Of a stretch of DNA of 20,837 nt, positions 5,924 through 13,039 are shown piece after piece. The notes beneath the pieces are model-generated. The model had not been told where the DNA came from. It did not search any database and worked only from the letters and a program-made list of their open reading frames with translations. This DNA comes from a virus. Within the stretch, counting starts at the first letter, position 1, and each line of letters begins with the position of its first letter. The stretch lies in the IMG/VR virus record IMGVR_UViG_3300045135_000538, positions 1-20,837 of that record; one strand, written 5' to 3'. The translations under genes were made by a program, and so were the position numbers.

Positions 5924-5948
5924 ATGTGTTAAACTACTGAAAACACAT
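5924..5948. repeat. Stem-loop with repeated AAACTACTGA loop
   Basis: ATGTGTT (5924-5930) can pair with AACACAT (5942-5948), leaving an 11-base loop that starts with AAACTACTGA. The same 10-mer recurs 22 bp further on at 5953-5962. Confidence 0.35.
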
Positions 5949-6047
5949 AGAAAAACTACTGATGCCCTATCTGTAGCCACGTAAAAAAGGCATATCCCCG
6001 TGGTTTTGTTACATCATAACACCACACCCTAGACGATGCATGTAATG

Positions 6048-6070
6048 CTAAACTAAACAGTGCAGTTTAG
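6048..6070. repeat. Inverted repeat CTAAACT-9-AGTTTAG
   Basis: CTAAACT (6048-6054) and AGTTTAG (6064-6070) form a 7-bp inverted repeat with a 9-base spacer, sharing half-sites with the inverted repeat at 5888-5903. Single TAAACT copies also occur near 5930 and 6405. Confidence 0.4.
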
Positions 6071-6699
6071 TAGCTTGACTATAGACGCATACACACACAC
6101 GAGACACGATAGCAGAACGAATCAGGAACATCACCACGCCAAGCAAACAGCACAGCAAAAAAGCTAATCAAATCAACGCTCTAAAAGTTTTTTAAAAAAA
6201 TGCTTGCAATACCTGTTTCGATTTGTCAGTCTGTATTCATCGGAAAGCCGAACACCTAGACAAACAGCTAAACACCAAGTCACTGTCTAAACATGACGCA
6301 CCGTGCAAGCCCTAGCACTCAAGAGGGGCATATGAGACTAACTAGACTATCTGACTAAAGGCTTGACACCTGCAAAACTATCTGCAAACGTCTACTGGAA
6401 AGCATACTAAACTAGATAGCTGCGGCGTAGGCAGCACATGGTGGAGATGTATGTGAGGCTCTTTGAATACTACCATGCGGCGTGGACGTGATCCAGCTTG
6501 GGCTTGTGCAGATGCGCTTACCTTGATCTGCCCCCAATATAAAACGAGTAAGACGGGCTAAGTGTAGCAAGGCTAGCCTGTGTCCTGTGGTAGAGCGTTG
6601 CAGAACGTGCAGGGGTGTAGTGTATCTTATGGACACATCTAGTCATTCTGTGGGTTTGATGTGGGTGTGTCTTTATGGTTACACTTGGAGGTGAATATC

Positions 6700-6882
6700 A
6701 TGGCTACGTATAAAGTAATCTTCTTTGATGAAGATCAGGGCGGTATAGATGCGGTAGAAGTATCCGCAAGCAGTGTTGATCAGGCTATCGAAAAGGTAGA
6801 GCTTATGGGTGAATATGAGGTCATTGATGTAGAGATGCAGGGCCGTTTGTATGGTGGCGCTAGCTTTCGTATGACACTCTAA
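6700..6882 (+). CDS. First gene of the right arm, unknown function
   Basis: A 60-residue protein, MATYKVIFFDEDQGGIDAVE onward. It opens with a beta strand and an acidic turn, then 'VSASSVDQAIEKVELMGEYE', a strand-helix-strand pattern common in small phage proteins that modify host metabolism, with no assignable function. I chose the ATG at 6700 because of a TTGGAGGTGA ribosome site about 7 bp upstream; an in-frame GTG at 6661 lacks one. As the first gene after the control region it should be expressed early. Confidence 0.65.
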   Translation: MATYKVIFFDEDQGGIDAVEVSASSVDQAIEKVELMGEYEVIDVEMQGRLYGGASFRMTL

Positions 6883-6896
6883 GAGGAGAAACCAAC

Positions 6897-7169
6897 ATGG
6901 ATCATCTTATCATTGAACAGGCGCAAGATATCATTAAGCGTCTAGACGATACCCTTCAAAATGGCAGGTTTGACCGCCAGACGGGTAAGGATATTGACAT
7001 GGCAAAGGTTCAGATTCACGAGCTTATAGGGTGGATTGCCGTTGTCGAAAGAGAGCGTGATGACTTTGCAGAACGCAACGCACGTAATGCCAACATGGTT
7101 AATCTATTGCGTTCTGAGCTTAAGTCTATAGGCTATGATGATGTCCTAACTGTGACTAGATTTGATTGA
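6897..7169 (+). CDS. Small helical protein, unknown function
   Basis: A 90-residue protein, MDHLIIEQAQDIIKRLDDTL onward, predicted mostly helical with heptad-like spacing over residues 35-80 ('IHELIGWIAVVERERDDFAE'). No catalytic motif or membrane helix. A strong AGAGGAGA ribosome site lies about 7 bp before the ATG. It follows the first right-arm gene by 14 bp in the same operon. It may act by coiled-coil contact with another protein. Confidence 0.6.
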   Translation: MDHLIIEQAQDIIKRLDDTLQNGRFDRQTGKDIDMAKVQIHELIGWIAVVERERDDFAERNARNANMVNLLRSELKSIGYDDVLTVTRFD

Positions 7170-7186
7170 TAGAGGGAGAGACTATT

Positions 7187-7783
7187 ATGAGACTAGCTGA
7201 ACAGACAAAGAATATCTTGAAGGTATACGCTAAAGCAAATGCTGATGAAGTAGCACATGGCAAGCAATGGTATGCGCTAGCTAAAGAAGCATCACAGGCT
7301 ATAGCTGACAAGCATGAGCTACCTTTGCGCATTGTTGTTGGCGTAGTAGCTGCACTTTCACCCACTAACAAATGGGAACGCAATCTAGTAGATGCAGATA
7401 ATATGTGTGGCATATTTGTCACAGGTGGCTATGTGGAAGATACTGCACCTTGCACCTATAAGACGATGCGTGATAAGGCTTGGAATATCTTACAGGAGAA
7501 GCCAGACAGCCTAGATGACGTTGCGGCTATACTAAAGGGGCCAAAGATTACAGACTTCTTTTGGTGTATCATGGGCGAGGATACTTGTGTGATTGATGGA
7601 CATGCGTGGTGCATTGCTAACAATGACAGGCGCACTATGCAAGAAGTGCCTAGCATAGGTGTCAAGCTACGCAAACAGCTACAGCAAGCCTATGCAAATG
7701 CAGGCTCTAGGTATGGCATGACAGCCTTTGAGATGCAGGCAGCAACATGGGTTGCATGGCGTAGACTATACAACATAGCATAG
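7187..7783 (+). CDS. Probable HhH-GPD-like (DUF7178-type) phage protein
   Basis: A 198-residue protein. The blocks 'VAALSPTNKWERNL', 'GPKITDFF', 'CVIDGHAWCIAN' and the C-terminal 'AFEMQAATWVAWRRL' match a phage family I know as DUF7178. Its helical layout and invariant 'VDGHA' resemble the HhH-GPD DNA glycosylase/endonuclease III superfamily, where an aspartate in this region is catalytic. Base excision or DNA-end processing is therefore possible but unproven, and no iron-sulphur cysteine cluster is present. The ATG at 7187 is preferred over one at 7166 because AGAGGGAGAG precedes it. Confidence 0.6.
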   Translation: MRLAEQTKNILKVYAKANADEVAHGKQWYALAKEASQAIADKHELPLRIVVGVVAALSPTNKWERNLVDADNMCGIFVTGGYVEDTAPCTYKTMRDKAWNILQEKPDSLDDVAAILKGPKITDFFWCIMGEDTCVIDGHAWCIANNDRRTMQEVPSIGVKLRKQLQQAYANAGSRYGMTAFEMQAATWVAWRRLYNIA

Positions 7784-7796
7784 AGGAGAGACTGAC

Positions 7797-7952
7797 ATGA
7801 CCGCTTATGTAATCGAAAACAGCAACGGCCTCTATTGGTCTTGCAACTATGGTTGGACAGATGATTTGGAGGATGCTGACCTGTATACCTACGAGGAACA
7901 CATGATCCTGAACCTGCCTATTGGTGGGCAATGGGTTTGCATAGAGAGGTAA
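7797..7952 (+). CDS. Small hypothetical protein (51 residues)
   Basis: The product begins MTAYVIENSNGLYWSCNYGW, contains four tryptophan/cysteine-rich positions and ends 'GGQWVCIER'. It is preceded by an AGAGGAGAG ribosome site 6 bp before the ATG and sits 13 bp after the DUF7178-type gene. The 'YWSCNYGWTDDLEDADLYT' pattern resembles small phage proteins that recur in marine genomes; function unknown. Confidence 0.6.
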   Translation: MTAYVIENSNGLYWSCNYGWTDDLEDADLYTYEEHMILNLPIGGQWVCIER

Positions 7953-7956
7953 CATC

Positions 7957-8151
7957 ATGACTAGAGACGAAGCAAAAAGAAACATAGAAGATCAGCAATG
8001 TGATGAATGTATTTACGTTGCTTCTATGCAATATCTTATCAACAGCGCTGAAATCTGGAGCTTAGATAAAAAGTATCGTGACAGGGCTTCGGCAATGATA
8101 GATGCAGAAGTATGCACCGCACCTGAATGGGCAGAAGGATCAATACAATGA
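7957..8151 (+). CDS. Small hypothetical protein (64 residues)
   Basis: A hydrophilic, helical protein, MTRDEAKRNIEDQQCDECIY onward, with a CDEC pair near residue 15 and an acidic C-terminus. No second cysteine pair exists for a zinc site (one further cysteine only). GAGAGG precedes the ATG, and its stop overlaps the ATG of the HNH gene (ATGA), implying coupled translation. Function unknown. Confidence 0.55.
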   Translation: MTRDEAKRNIEDQQCDECIYVASMQYLINSAEIWSLDKKYRDRASAMIDAEVCTAPEWAEGSIQ

Positions 8152-8699
8152 CTAGCGCAACAAAAGAAGAATGGAAACCTGTTCCAAAACTAGACAATCT
8201 GACAGAAGAACAGAATGCTGAGTGGCAGAGTAAGTATATGGTGTCTAATCTTGGGCGCATTAAATCTAACACACGGCAGCACAATGTGTATCTTAAACCA
8301 ACTATCCACAAGAAAGGGTATCACTTACTTGCTACTAAGTTAGGGGGACGTAAAGGAAAAAACCTGACTGTTCGTATACATCGTATAGTAGCTATGGTAT
8401 TTCTAGATAATCCCTTGAACAAACCAGAGGTAAATCACAAGAATGGAGACAAGGCTAACAACACAGTCTATAACTTAGAGTGGTCTACACCTAGCGAGAA
8501 CATGTTACACTCTGCTCATGTGTTAAACAACAAGCCGCCCAAAGGCGCAGACAATCCATGTGCTGTGCTTACTAAAGATCAACGTTCTTACATTAAACTA
8601 AAGTATCAACCAAAGCACAAACTATATGGCGCACGTGCATTAGCTAGAGAGTTAGGTGTGCATCACAAAACTATCTTAGCTGTGCTAAAAGAGGAGTGA
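8148..8699 (+). CDS. NUMOD4/HNH homing endonuclease
   Basis: A 183-residue free-standing endonuclease. The N-terminal 'EEWKPVP' followed by 'YMVSNLGRIKS' is the NUMOD4 DNA-binding motif. The HNH_3-type catalytic core is 'VNHKNGDKANNTVYNLEWST' (His97 as the likely general base, Asn104/Asn105 downstream), then 'PSENMLHSA'. The C-terminal 'GARALARELGVHHKTILAVL' looks like a helix-turn-helix that adds target specificity. Such genes make site-specific nicks or breaks and spread by copying into cleaved alleles. An ATG at 8148 with an AGAAGGA site is preferred over one at 8127. No intron is evident around it. Confidence 0.9.
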   Translation: MTSATKEEWKPVPKLDNLTEEQNAEWQSKYMVSNLGRIKSNTRQHNVYLKPTIHKKGYHLLATKLGGRKGKNLTVRIHRIVAMVFLDNPLNKPEVNHKNGDKANNTVYNLEWSTPSENMLHSAHVLNNKPPKGADNPCAVLTKDQRSYIKLKYQPKHKLYGARALARELGVHHKTILAVLKEE

Positions 8700-8702
8700 G
8701 AT

Positions 8703-8864
8703 ATGATCAAGGTTTACTTTGAGACACAGCGTTGGGGTGCTGAACATATCGCTACATTCTATGATGAACGTGTGTATATGCTAGCATTACCTGCCTTGGA
8801 GAAGTGGGCAGAAAGTATTGATGGATTCATCACAGAAAGCGTGATAGAGGAGGAGACAGCATGA
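8703..8864 (+). CDS. Small hypothetical protein (53 residues)
   Basis: The product is MIKVYFETQRWGAEHIATFY onward, a strand-turn-strand-helix arrangement ending in an acidic EEETA tail. The ribosome site AGAGGAG precedes the ATG, and the stop overlaps the next ATG (ATGA). The pattern suggests a small compact alpha/beta protein; no family recognised. Confidence 0.6.
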   Translation: MIKVYFETQRWGAEHIATFYDERVYMLALPALEKWAESIDGFITESVIEEETA

Positions 8865-9400
8865 CTGTATCAGTATCAGCAGAAGATGTATCAAAATATA
8901 ATGGTCTTGTTGATTGGAATAGAGATGGCAGTCATCTTGACTACCAACAACGTGTAACTGAAAGGCTTCGAGACGGAGGCAATACGTTCTCTGTTTACAA
9001 TACAGCTAAACGATATGGCGACTATGAATGTGCTGTGTCTATAGAGAATAAACATTTTGAGGTAGACATCACAGGAAAATCTTATGAGATGCTTAAGGAT
9101 GCAATGTTTCATCAGGGTGACACGATGGCAGATGCATATAGGCGTTTTAAGAATATGGGTTTTCAGATTACTATCTCAGAAGATAGGGCAAAATACCTGT
9201 ATCAAAAAGTCAAACACGATAAGAATCCAGATACGCAAGGTATAAGACGATTCCTACGAGGAGCCTTGCTACACTGCACTACTCAGAAAGACAGAACTCT
9301 TGGTGATTGTATGCATTTAGCAGAAAGTGGATGGTTAAACATGAATCACCTAGAGGGATATTTACTGGAGGAGGAAAAGGAGACGGAGGAGTGGACATGA
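8861..9400 (+). CDS. Hypothetical protein (179 residues)
   Basis: The product starts MTVSVSAEDVSKYNGLVDWN and is soluble and charged. It has a strand-rich middle ('TFSVYNTAKRYGDYECAVSI'), a helical second half and a glutamate-rich C-terminus. Three cysteines are scattered and do not form a recognisable metal site. GGAGGAGAC precedes the ATG. Both ends overlap neighbours by 4 bp, consistent with one operon of coupled small genes. I do not recognise a family. Confidence 0.6.
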   Translation: MTVSVSAEDVSKYNGLVDWNRDGSHLDYQQRVTERLRDGGNTFSVYNTAKRYGDYECAVSIENKHFEVDITGKSYEMLKDAMFHQGDTMADAYRRFKNMGFQITISEDRAKYLYQKVKHDKNPDTQGIRRFLRGALLHCTTQKDRTLGDCMHLAESGWLNMNHLEGYLLEEEKETEEWT

Positions 9401-9621
9401 CACAGCTAGACTTGACAATACTAGAAGCACTCAAGAACTATCATCGTGACTTTGACCACTGGCTAAACATGTGTGGCGGTGATCCAGATGAAGTAAACTT
9501 TCACACATCAGGCACACCTGTCTTTGATAGCTTGGAAGATGCACGAGCATACTACCATCAGCTTGGCGAGTTAGTAGCACATGCTGAGTGGGAACATAGA
9601 GAGGAGCTTAAGAATGGGTAA
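9397..9621 (+). CDS. Small hypothetical protein (74 residues)
   Basis: The product MTQLDLTILEALKNYHRDFD onward is helical and acidic, with 'AYYHQLGELVAHAEWEHREEL' near the C-terminus. The ATG at 9397 is chosen because ACGGAGGAG lies just upstream and the codon overlaps the preceding stop; an earlier in-frame start (9307) would put 90 bases inside the upstream gene. Function unknown. Confidence 0.6.
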   Translation: MTQLDLTILEALKNYHRDFDHWLNMCGGDPDEVNFHTSGTPVFDSLEDARAYYHQLGELVAHAEWEHREELKNG

Positions 9622-9793
9622 ACTTACGCTAACACAGCTAGAAGATTTAGCTGACTTTGAGCGTGGCGATATGCCTGACACAGAAAACATCTGGTATATT
9701 GCATACTTGTGGTCTATACTACAGGGCTTATCAGAAGAGTTTGCAGAAGAAATACAACGTGACTACAAGATCTACAGTGAGGAGATTAAGTGA
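9614..9793 (+). CDS. Small hypothetical protein (59 residues)
   Basis: A helical acidic protein, MGKLTLTQLEDLADFERGDM onward. AGAGGAG precedes the ATG at 9614. It overlaps the genes on both sides. No membrane segment or catalytic motif. Confidence 0.55.
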   Translation: MGKLTLTQLEDLADFERGDMPDTENIWYIAYLWSILQGLSEEFAEEIQRDYKIYSEEIK

Positions 9794-9969
9794 TGCCAAG
9801 CTTTGGTAAAGCAAAAAACTTGAAAGCACAATCTAAAATGCATAAGCCTAGTGCTAATAAAAAATGGGTGTATCCTACTAAGTTGAGGGTTGTACCCGCT
9901 TCTATTGCACTCGCATCAACACCTAAATGGTTTGTAACAGCTAACAAAAAGGAGACTACAAATGTCTAA
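9793..9969 (+). CDS. Small basic hypothetical protein (58 residues)
   Basis: The product MPSFGKAKNLKAQSKMHKPS onward is lysine-rich (about a fifth of residues), then 'KKWVYPTKLRVVPASIALAS'. The start overlaps the preceding stop at one base and GGAGATTAAG precedes it. The last eight bases overlap the HTH gene. Charge suggests nucleic-acid contact, but no fold can be named. The coding call is moderate because the gene is short. Confidence 0.45.
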   Translation: MPSFGKAKNLKAQSKMHKPSANKKWVYPTKLRVVPASIALASTPKWFVTANKKETTNV

Positions 9970-10168
9970 CACTATCCAAGCTAAAGTACTGAAGCACTTG
10001 CAGAAGCAAGGCAACATCTCTCCACGTGAGATTTACCTAGACTACCACGCAGGTAGCCCGACTAAGGTTATCTCTCAGCTACGCAAGGCAGGACACAACA
10101 TCGTGTCTATTACCAAGCGTCACCCTACAACAGGTCAACGCTACGTGCGTTACCACATGACAGCGTGA
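9962..10168 (+). CDS. Small helix-turn-helix protein
   Basis: A 68-residue basic protein: 'IQAKVLKHLQKQGNISPREI' followed by 'KVISQLRKAGHNIVSITKRH' and a short strand hairpin. This is a winged-helix pattern like the phage HTH_39-type family, in which the second helix reads DNA. It is a candidate transcription regulator of the phage operon or of host genes. AAGGAGAC precedes the ATG at 9962, and it overlaps the upstream gene by 8 bp. Confidence 0.65.
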   Translation: MSNTIQAKVLKHLQKQGNISPREIYLDYHAGSPTKVISQLRKAGHNIVSITKRHPTTGQRYVRYHMTA

Positions 10169-10173
10169 TAGCT

Positions 10174-10383
10174 ATGTGGCGTGTCAACTTCTACGACAAC
10201 GCCATGCGTCTCCTCTGCTACTACAACACAGCTAACAAGCGTGAAGCAGAGGAGATGGCACGTGGCAGGATGCGTAACTCAACCAAGGTTATCACCGAAG
10301 TAATGAGGATAGACCAACATGAAACACCGCTTCAATACGGAACATCTAGTCAACATTCACAGGTATCACACAGACTTGGCTAA
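10174..10383 (+). CDS. Small hypothetical protein (69 residues)
   Basis: The product MWRVNFYDNAMRLLCYYNTA onward has a strand-turn-helix beginning and a basic middle ('REAEEMARGRMRNST'). The ATG at 10174 is taken as start. An in-frame GTG at 10165 overlapping the preceding TGA is also possible; neither has a clear ribosome site, so translation may depend on coupling. Its last 65 bases overlap the next gene in another frame. Confidence 0.5.
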   Translation: MWRVNFYDNAMRLLCYYNTANKREAEEMARGRMRNSTKVITEVMRIDQHETPLQYGTSSQHSQVSHRLG

Positions 10384-10501
10384 ACAGATTGACGAGGCTG
10401 AGTGGATTGGTAACTTTGATTATGCTGACTTTCTCAAAGACGAGTATGATCGTGTCACTATTGAGCGTGACAACGGCGCTGTCTATTGGCCTAAGCACTG
10501 A
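10319..10501 (+). CDS. Small hypothetical protein (60 residues)
   Basis: The product MKHRFNTEHLVNIHRYHTDL onward is histidine- and aspartate-rich and helical ('DEAEWIGNFDYADFLKDEYD'). A purine-rich ATGAGGATA lies upstream of the ATG. It overlaps the preceding gene by 65 bp out of frame and touches the following start at one base. Function unknown. Confidence 0.55.
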   Translation: MKHRFNTEHLVNIHRYHTDLAKQIDEAEWIGNFDYADFLKDEYDRVTIERDNGAVYWPKH

Positions 10502-10608
10502 TGTATATATTCAGTAAGCTTCTGATAGTAATCTACCTAGCAGGTTTAGCGTTGGGTATATGGTGGTCATGGAAGGAGTTACGAAGTGGGAAAAAAGAAA
10601 TCAGATGA
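10501..10608 (+). CDS. Small single-helix membrane protein (35 residues)
   Basis: The product MYIFSKLLIVIYLAGLALGI has a hydrophobic helix from about residue 5 to 24, then 'WWSWKELRSGKKEIR', a tryptophan-and-lysine interface tail typical of an inner-membrane microprotein. The start ATG shares a base with the preceding stop. Length and lack of homology knowledge limit confidence. Confidence 0.45.
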   Translation: MYIFSKLLIVIYLAGLALGIWWSWKELRSGKKEIR

Positions 10609-10672
10609 TCCACACGATGACTGGACTAAGCATATACCTTTGCCGCCAAGCAAAGAGGAGAAACCAAAATGA
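10586..10672 (+). CDS. GTG-start microprotein (28 residues) before the recombinase
   Basis: A GTG at 10586 follows GGAAGGAG at 10571-10578 with a 7-bp spacer. The product has an acidic 'DDPHDDWTKHIPLPPSKEE' core and ends in an ATGA overlap with the recombinase start. The good ribosome site and coupling support translation; the peptide may mainly serve to couple recombinase synthesis. It overlaps the membrane-protein gene upstream by 23 bp. Confidence 0.5.
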   Translation: MGKKKSDDPHDDWTKHIPLPPSKEEKPK

Positions 10673-11592
10673 GACAACGTGTAGCTAGGCCAAAGCGTAA
10701 TGCACCTGTGTCACAGCTTGTAGAGTTTTACTTGCACAGTGACAGGTTTGCTAGGCTCAAGGGTAAGACTCAAAAAGAATACGAGACACACCTGCAACGT
10801 GCCTTAGCTACACGTATCTCACACTTAGGTAAGACACTGGGTGCTATTCAGATCAGTAAGCTACGCCTGTCACACCTACGTGAAGGCTATGATGTATGGC
10901 TACTGAGTGGTGTCCGTAATGCTAACTATCGTGCAGCAGCACTGTCAGCCGTGCTTAGCTACGGTGTAGAGTGTGACCTGCTAGAGTATAACCCTATACA
11001 AGGATTACGTAAGCAGTCTACTAAGCCACGCCGTGTACGTTGGGAGCGTGACCAAGTAGTCAGGTTCTTAGACACAGCATACAGCGACTTCAAGTGGCGC
11101 AGCATTGGGCTTATCGTTCACATGGCATACGAGTGGGCGCAGCGTGTAGGCGACATGCGTACACTGACATGGGATAGCCTTGACCTTGAGGCTCAGCGAG
11201 TAGACTTGACACAGAGTAAACGTAACGCTGAGGTACATTTACCTATCAGTGACAGCCTCACTGAGATGCTGAAACAACAACAGCAGGACTTTGGGTTCCA
11301 ACCATATGTTGCACCGAAGCCTAACCCTAGCGGTGGCAGCTACGTGCCATACACAATAGACCTCATTGACAATGCACTGAACTCTGTTAAACTAGAGGCC
11401 GGACTACCAAGCCATCTCACTGCGATGGACTTACGCAGAACAGCTATCACTGAGATGGCAGAAGCAGGCGTTGATGCTATTGGTATACGACAGGTGACAG
11501 GCCATGCTAACTTGCAGTCAGTCACGCCTTACTTGGTGAACACATACAGTGGTGCATCTGCTGCACTAGCTAAGAGGAATGGAGACAGTTAA
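10669..11592 (+). CDS. int: Tyrosine recombinase (integrase)
   Basis: A 307-residue enzyme that would cut and rejoin DNA through a phosphotyrosine bond. The N-terminal ~115 residues form the core-binding domain and the rest the catalytic domain. Visible catalytic residues are Arg159 (WAQRVGDMRTL), Lys184 (SKRN), Arg256 (MDLRRTAIT), His279 (VTGHAN) and Tyr288 (VTPYL), with the usual 9-residue His-to-Tyr spacing. The first histidine of the HxxR box is replaced by Met253. It lies inside the replication operon, coupled (ATGA) to the upstream microprotein and (TAATG) to the primase, rather than beside a recognisable attachment site. Integration, concatemer resolution or host-DNA recombination are all possible. 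Confidence 0.9.
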   Translation: MRQRVARPKRNAPVSQLVEFYLHSDRFARLKGKTQKEYETHLQRALATRISHLGKTLGAIQISKLRLSHLREGYDVWLLSGVRNANYRAAALSAVLSYGVECDLLEYNPIQGLRKQSTKPRRVRWERDQVVRFLDTAYSDFKWRSIGLIVHMAYEWAQRVGDMRTLTWDSLDLEAQRVDLTQSKRNAEVHLPISDSLTEMLKQQQQDFGFQPYVAPKPNPSGGSYVPYTIDLIDNALNSVKLEAGLPSHLTAMDLRRTAITEMAEAGVDAIGIRQVTGHANLQSVTPYLVNTYSGASAALAKRNGDS

Positions 11593-12386
11593 TGCAGAGA
11601 GTGAATGACTACCTAGAAACCCTTGATATTACAGAAGGAATGCAGCACCGCAGCAACTGCCCTATGTGTGGTGGTAAGAATACATTCACTGCTACCAAGG
11701 ATGACGGGCTGATTATCTACAACTGCTACAAGCTAGGCTGTGGCACACGTGGCTTCCTGTCTGTAGGGCTAAGCTTCCAAGAACTACAGCGTAGACTGGC
11801 AGCAATCAACTACGAGGAACAACGAGCCAAGCCACTAGAGAACATGGTCTGGCCTGAGTATATCGTAGACCCTCTACCTGAACACACGCTACTCAAACGC
11901 TTTGCTAACAGGTGGGACTTAGATCTTGATGAACTTATGTATGACGTTAAAGACAGACGTGCAGTCTTTCCTATCAAGCACAAGGGTGTTCTCATTGACG
12001 CTGCGGGACGTGCTTTGGATGGTGCTACACCTAAGTGGTATCGCTACACTGGTGACGCTGATGTATATACACATGTAGTAGGTAAGCAGCAAGGCATCGT
12101 AGTTATCGTAGAGGATATCATCTCAGCTATCACTGTAGCTAAACGCTTTCCCGGCACTACAGGATTAGCTATTTTAGGGACTTCTATGTCGGCTAAGCAC
12201 ATGGAATACTTGGAAGACTTCTACAAGGTTATCGTTGCGCTTGACCCTGATGCAGCACACAAGACACTGCAGTTCAAGCGTGAGATAGAAGCATGGACAG
12301 GGCTACCTACCAAAGCTTTACGATTGACTGATGACCTCAAGTATAATATATTAGCTGACATTCAACAGCTAAGGGAGCTGATATGA
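11592..12386 (+). CDS. DNA primase (zinc finger plus Toprim)
   Basis: A 264-residue primase-like protein. The N-terminal zinc ribbon has Cys23-x2-Cys26 and Cys45-x4-Cys50 (CPMCGG...CYKLGC). The Toprim domain follows, with Glu174 in 'VIVEDIISAITVA' and the Asp218-x-Asp220 pair in 'IVALDPDAAHKT', the metal-binding residues for RNA primer synthesis. No helicase domain is fused (unlike T7 gp4); the helicase is a separate gene at 16465. It is short compared with bacterial DnaG, as is common for phage primases. It is translated by TAATG coupling from the recombinase gene. Confidence 0.88.
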   Translation: MQRVNDYLETLDITEGMQHRSNCPMCGGKNTFTATKDDGLIIYNCYKLGCGTRGFLSVGLSFQELQRRLAAINYEEQRAKPLENMVWPEYIVDPLPEHTLLKRFANRWDLDLDELMYDVKDRRAVFPIKHKGVLIDAAGRALDGATPKWYRYTGDADVYTHVVGKQQGIVVIVEDIISAITVAKRFPGTTGLAILGTSMSAKHMEYLEDFYKVIVALDPDAAHKTLQFKREIEAWTGLPTKALRLTDDLKYNILADIQQLRELI

Positions 12387-13039
12387 GTAAGCCAGAACTT
12401 AAAACGCTGATGACAGAGTATGTCCACGGCAAGATAGAAAAACATAATGAGATAAAAAAAGATCTTATCTTAAAGATACGATTAAGTAACAGCCACTCAA
12501 TCTTTGATGAAACAGAGAGGGTTTCTCATACAGATCTTAACTACAGAGATCAGGAAAGACCTTGGCTACCTTTGTTCTTTGATAATATCAGGCCGTACAT
12601 GGATGCCTTTGCTAAGCTCTTCATGCACGAGAACTGGGCTATCCATCATACTTGGTACTTTAGATACCTGAAGGGAGAGTACTCTCAGTGGCATGTTCAT
12701 CCAGACTGTTCATGGACTAACGTATATTTCTTGCAGCTACCTGATAAGAAATCAAGGACAACTTTATTAAACGCTAGCTCAGGAGAAGAAGTTATCATAG
12801 CAGATGTCGAAGAGGGAGACATCATTAGCTTTCCTTCTGCGGTTATACACTGTTCAAAACCAAACATGTTTGATGAAGACAAGATTGTGATTGCGTTTAA
12901 CTCAGACATATACGATACACAGGTACACAAGACGTACCCTGTTGAAACCTACAAAAGAACTACGATAAGAGACTTCAATACTGAAGAACGTAAAGCAGCT
13001 AAACAACGTGAAGAAAGGAATCGTGACAATGCTGAATAA
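12383..13039 (+). CDS. Putative 2-oxoglutarate/Fe(II) oxygenase
   Basis: A 218-residue protein. An HxD motif (His106-Pro-Asp108 in 'SQWHVHPDCSWTNVYFLQL') and a distal His156 in 'GDIISFPSAVIHCSKPN' form a plausible iron triad; 'KIVIAFNSD' occupies the place of the 2-oxoglutarate-binding strand, with lysine where arginine is usual. The layout matches the 2OG-FeII_Oxy_5-like family. The substrate is unknown; phage enzymes of this type can hydroxylate proteins or nucleic-acid bases. It overlaps the primase by 4 bp. The C-terminal 40 residues are a charged helical tail. Confidence 0.65.
   Translation: MSKPELKTLMTEYVHGKIEKHNEIKKDLILKIRLSNSHSIFDETERVSHTDLNYRDQERPWLPLFFDNIRPYMDAFAKLFMHENWAIHHTWYFRYLKGEYSQWHVHPDCSWTNVYFLQLPDKKSRTTLLNASSGEEVIIADVEEGDIISFPSAVIHCSKPNMFDEDKIVIAFNSDIYDTQVHKTYPVETYKRTTIRDFNTEERKAAKQREERNRDNAE

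Larger units (their letters stand above)
5221..6699. other. Divergent gene-free region: candidate origin/control region
   Basis: About 1.48 kb separates the leftward and rightward arms, and I find no convincing gene in either strand. It holds, left to right: the left-arm promoter; a polypurine stretch (about 5288-5310); the TAGACTACTT repeat cluster (5456-5592); a perfect palindrome (5712-5725); a run of C-tracts (5802-5835); several AGTTTA inverted repeats; an 11-bp direct repeat (AGAGGGGCATA at 5875 and 6322); a T6A7 tract (6188-6200); and a more GC-rich stretch at 6412-6660 with no clear content. Such a region between divergent phage operons commonly contains an origin and early promoters, but function here is inferred. 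Confidence 0.6.

Noticed and set aside
6363-6391. Consensus TTGACA at 6363 as an early rightward promoter
   Set aside because: No acceptable -10 occurs at 16-18 bp; the hexamer at 17 bp (AAACGT) matches poorly. No convincing right-arm promoter was identified.
6412-6636. Open frame on the minus strand in the control region
   Set aside because: It starts at GTG without a ribosome site, its composition is unlike its neighbours, and it opposes the adjacent right-arm genes. A short plus-strand frame (28 codons from about 6476) is equally unsupported.
6580-6650. tRNA-like GGTAGAGC followed by a 4-bp stem and 7-base loop
   Set aside because: The D-arm-like GGTAGAGC is a chance resemblance: the would-be loop lacks U33, there is no GTTC T-arm and no acceptor pairing.
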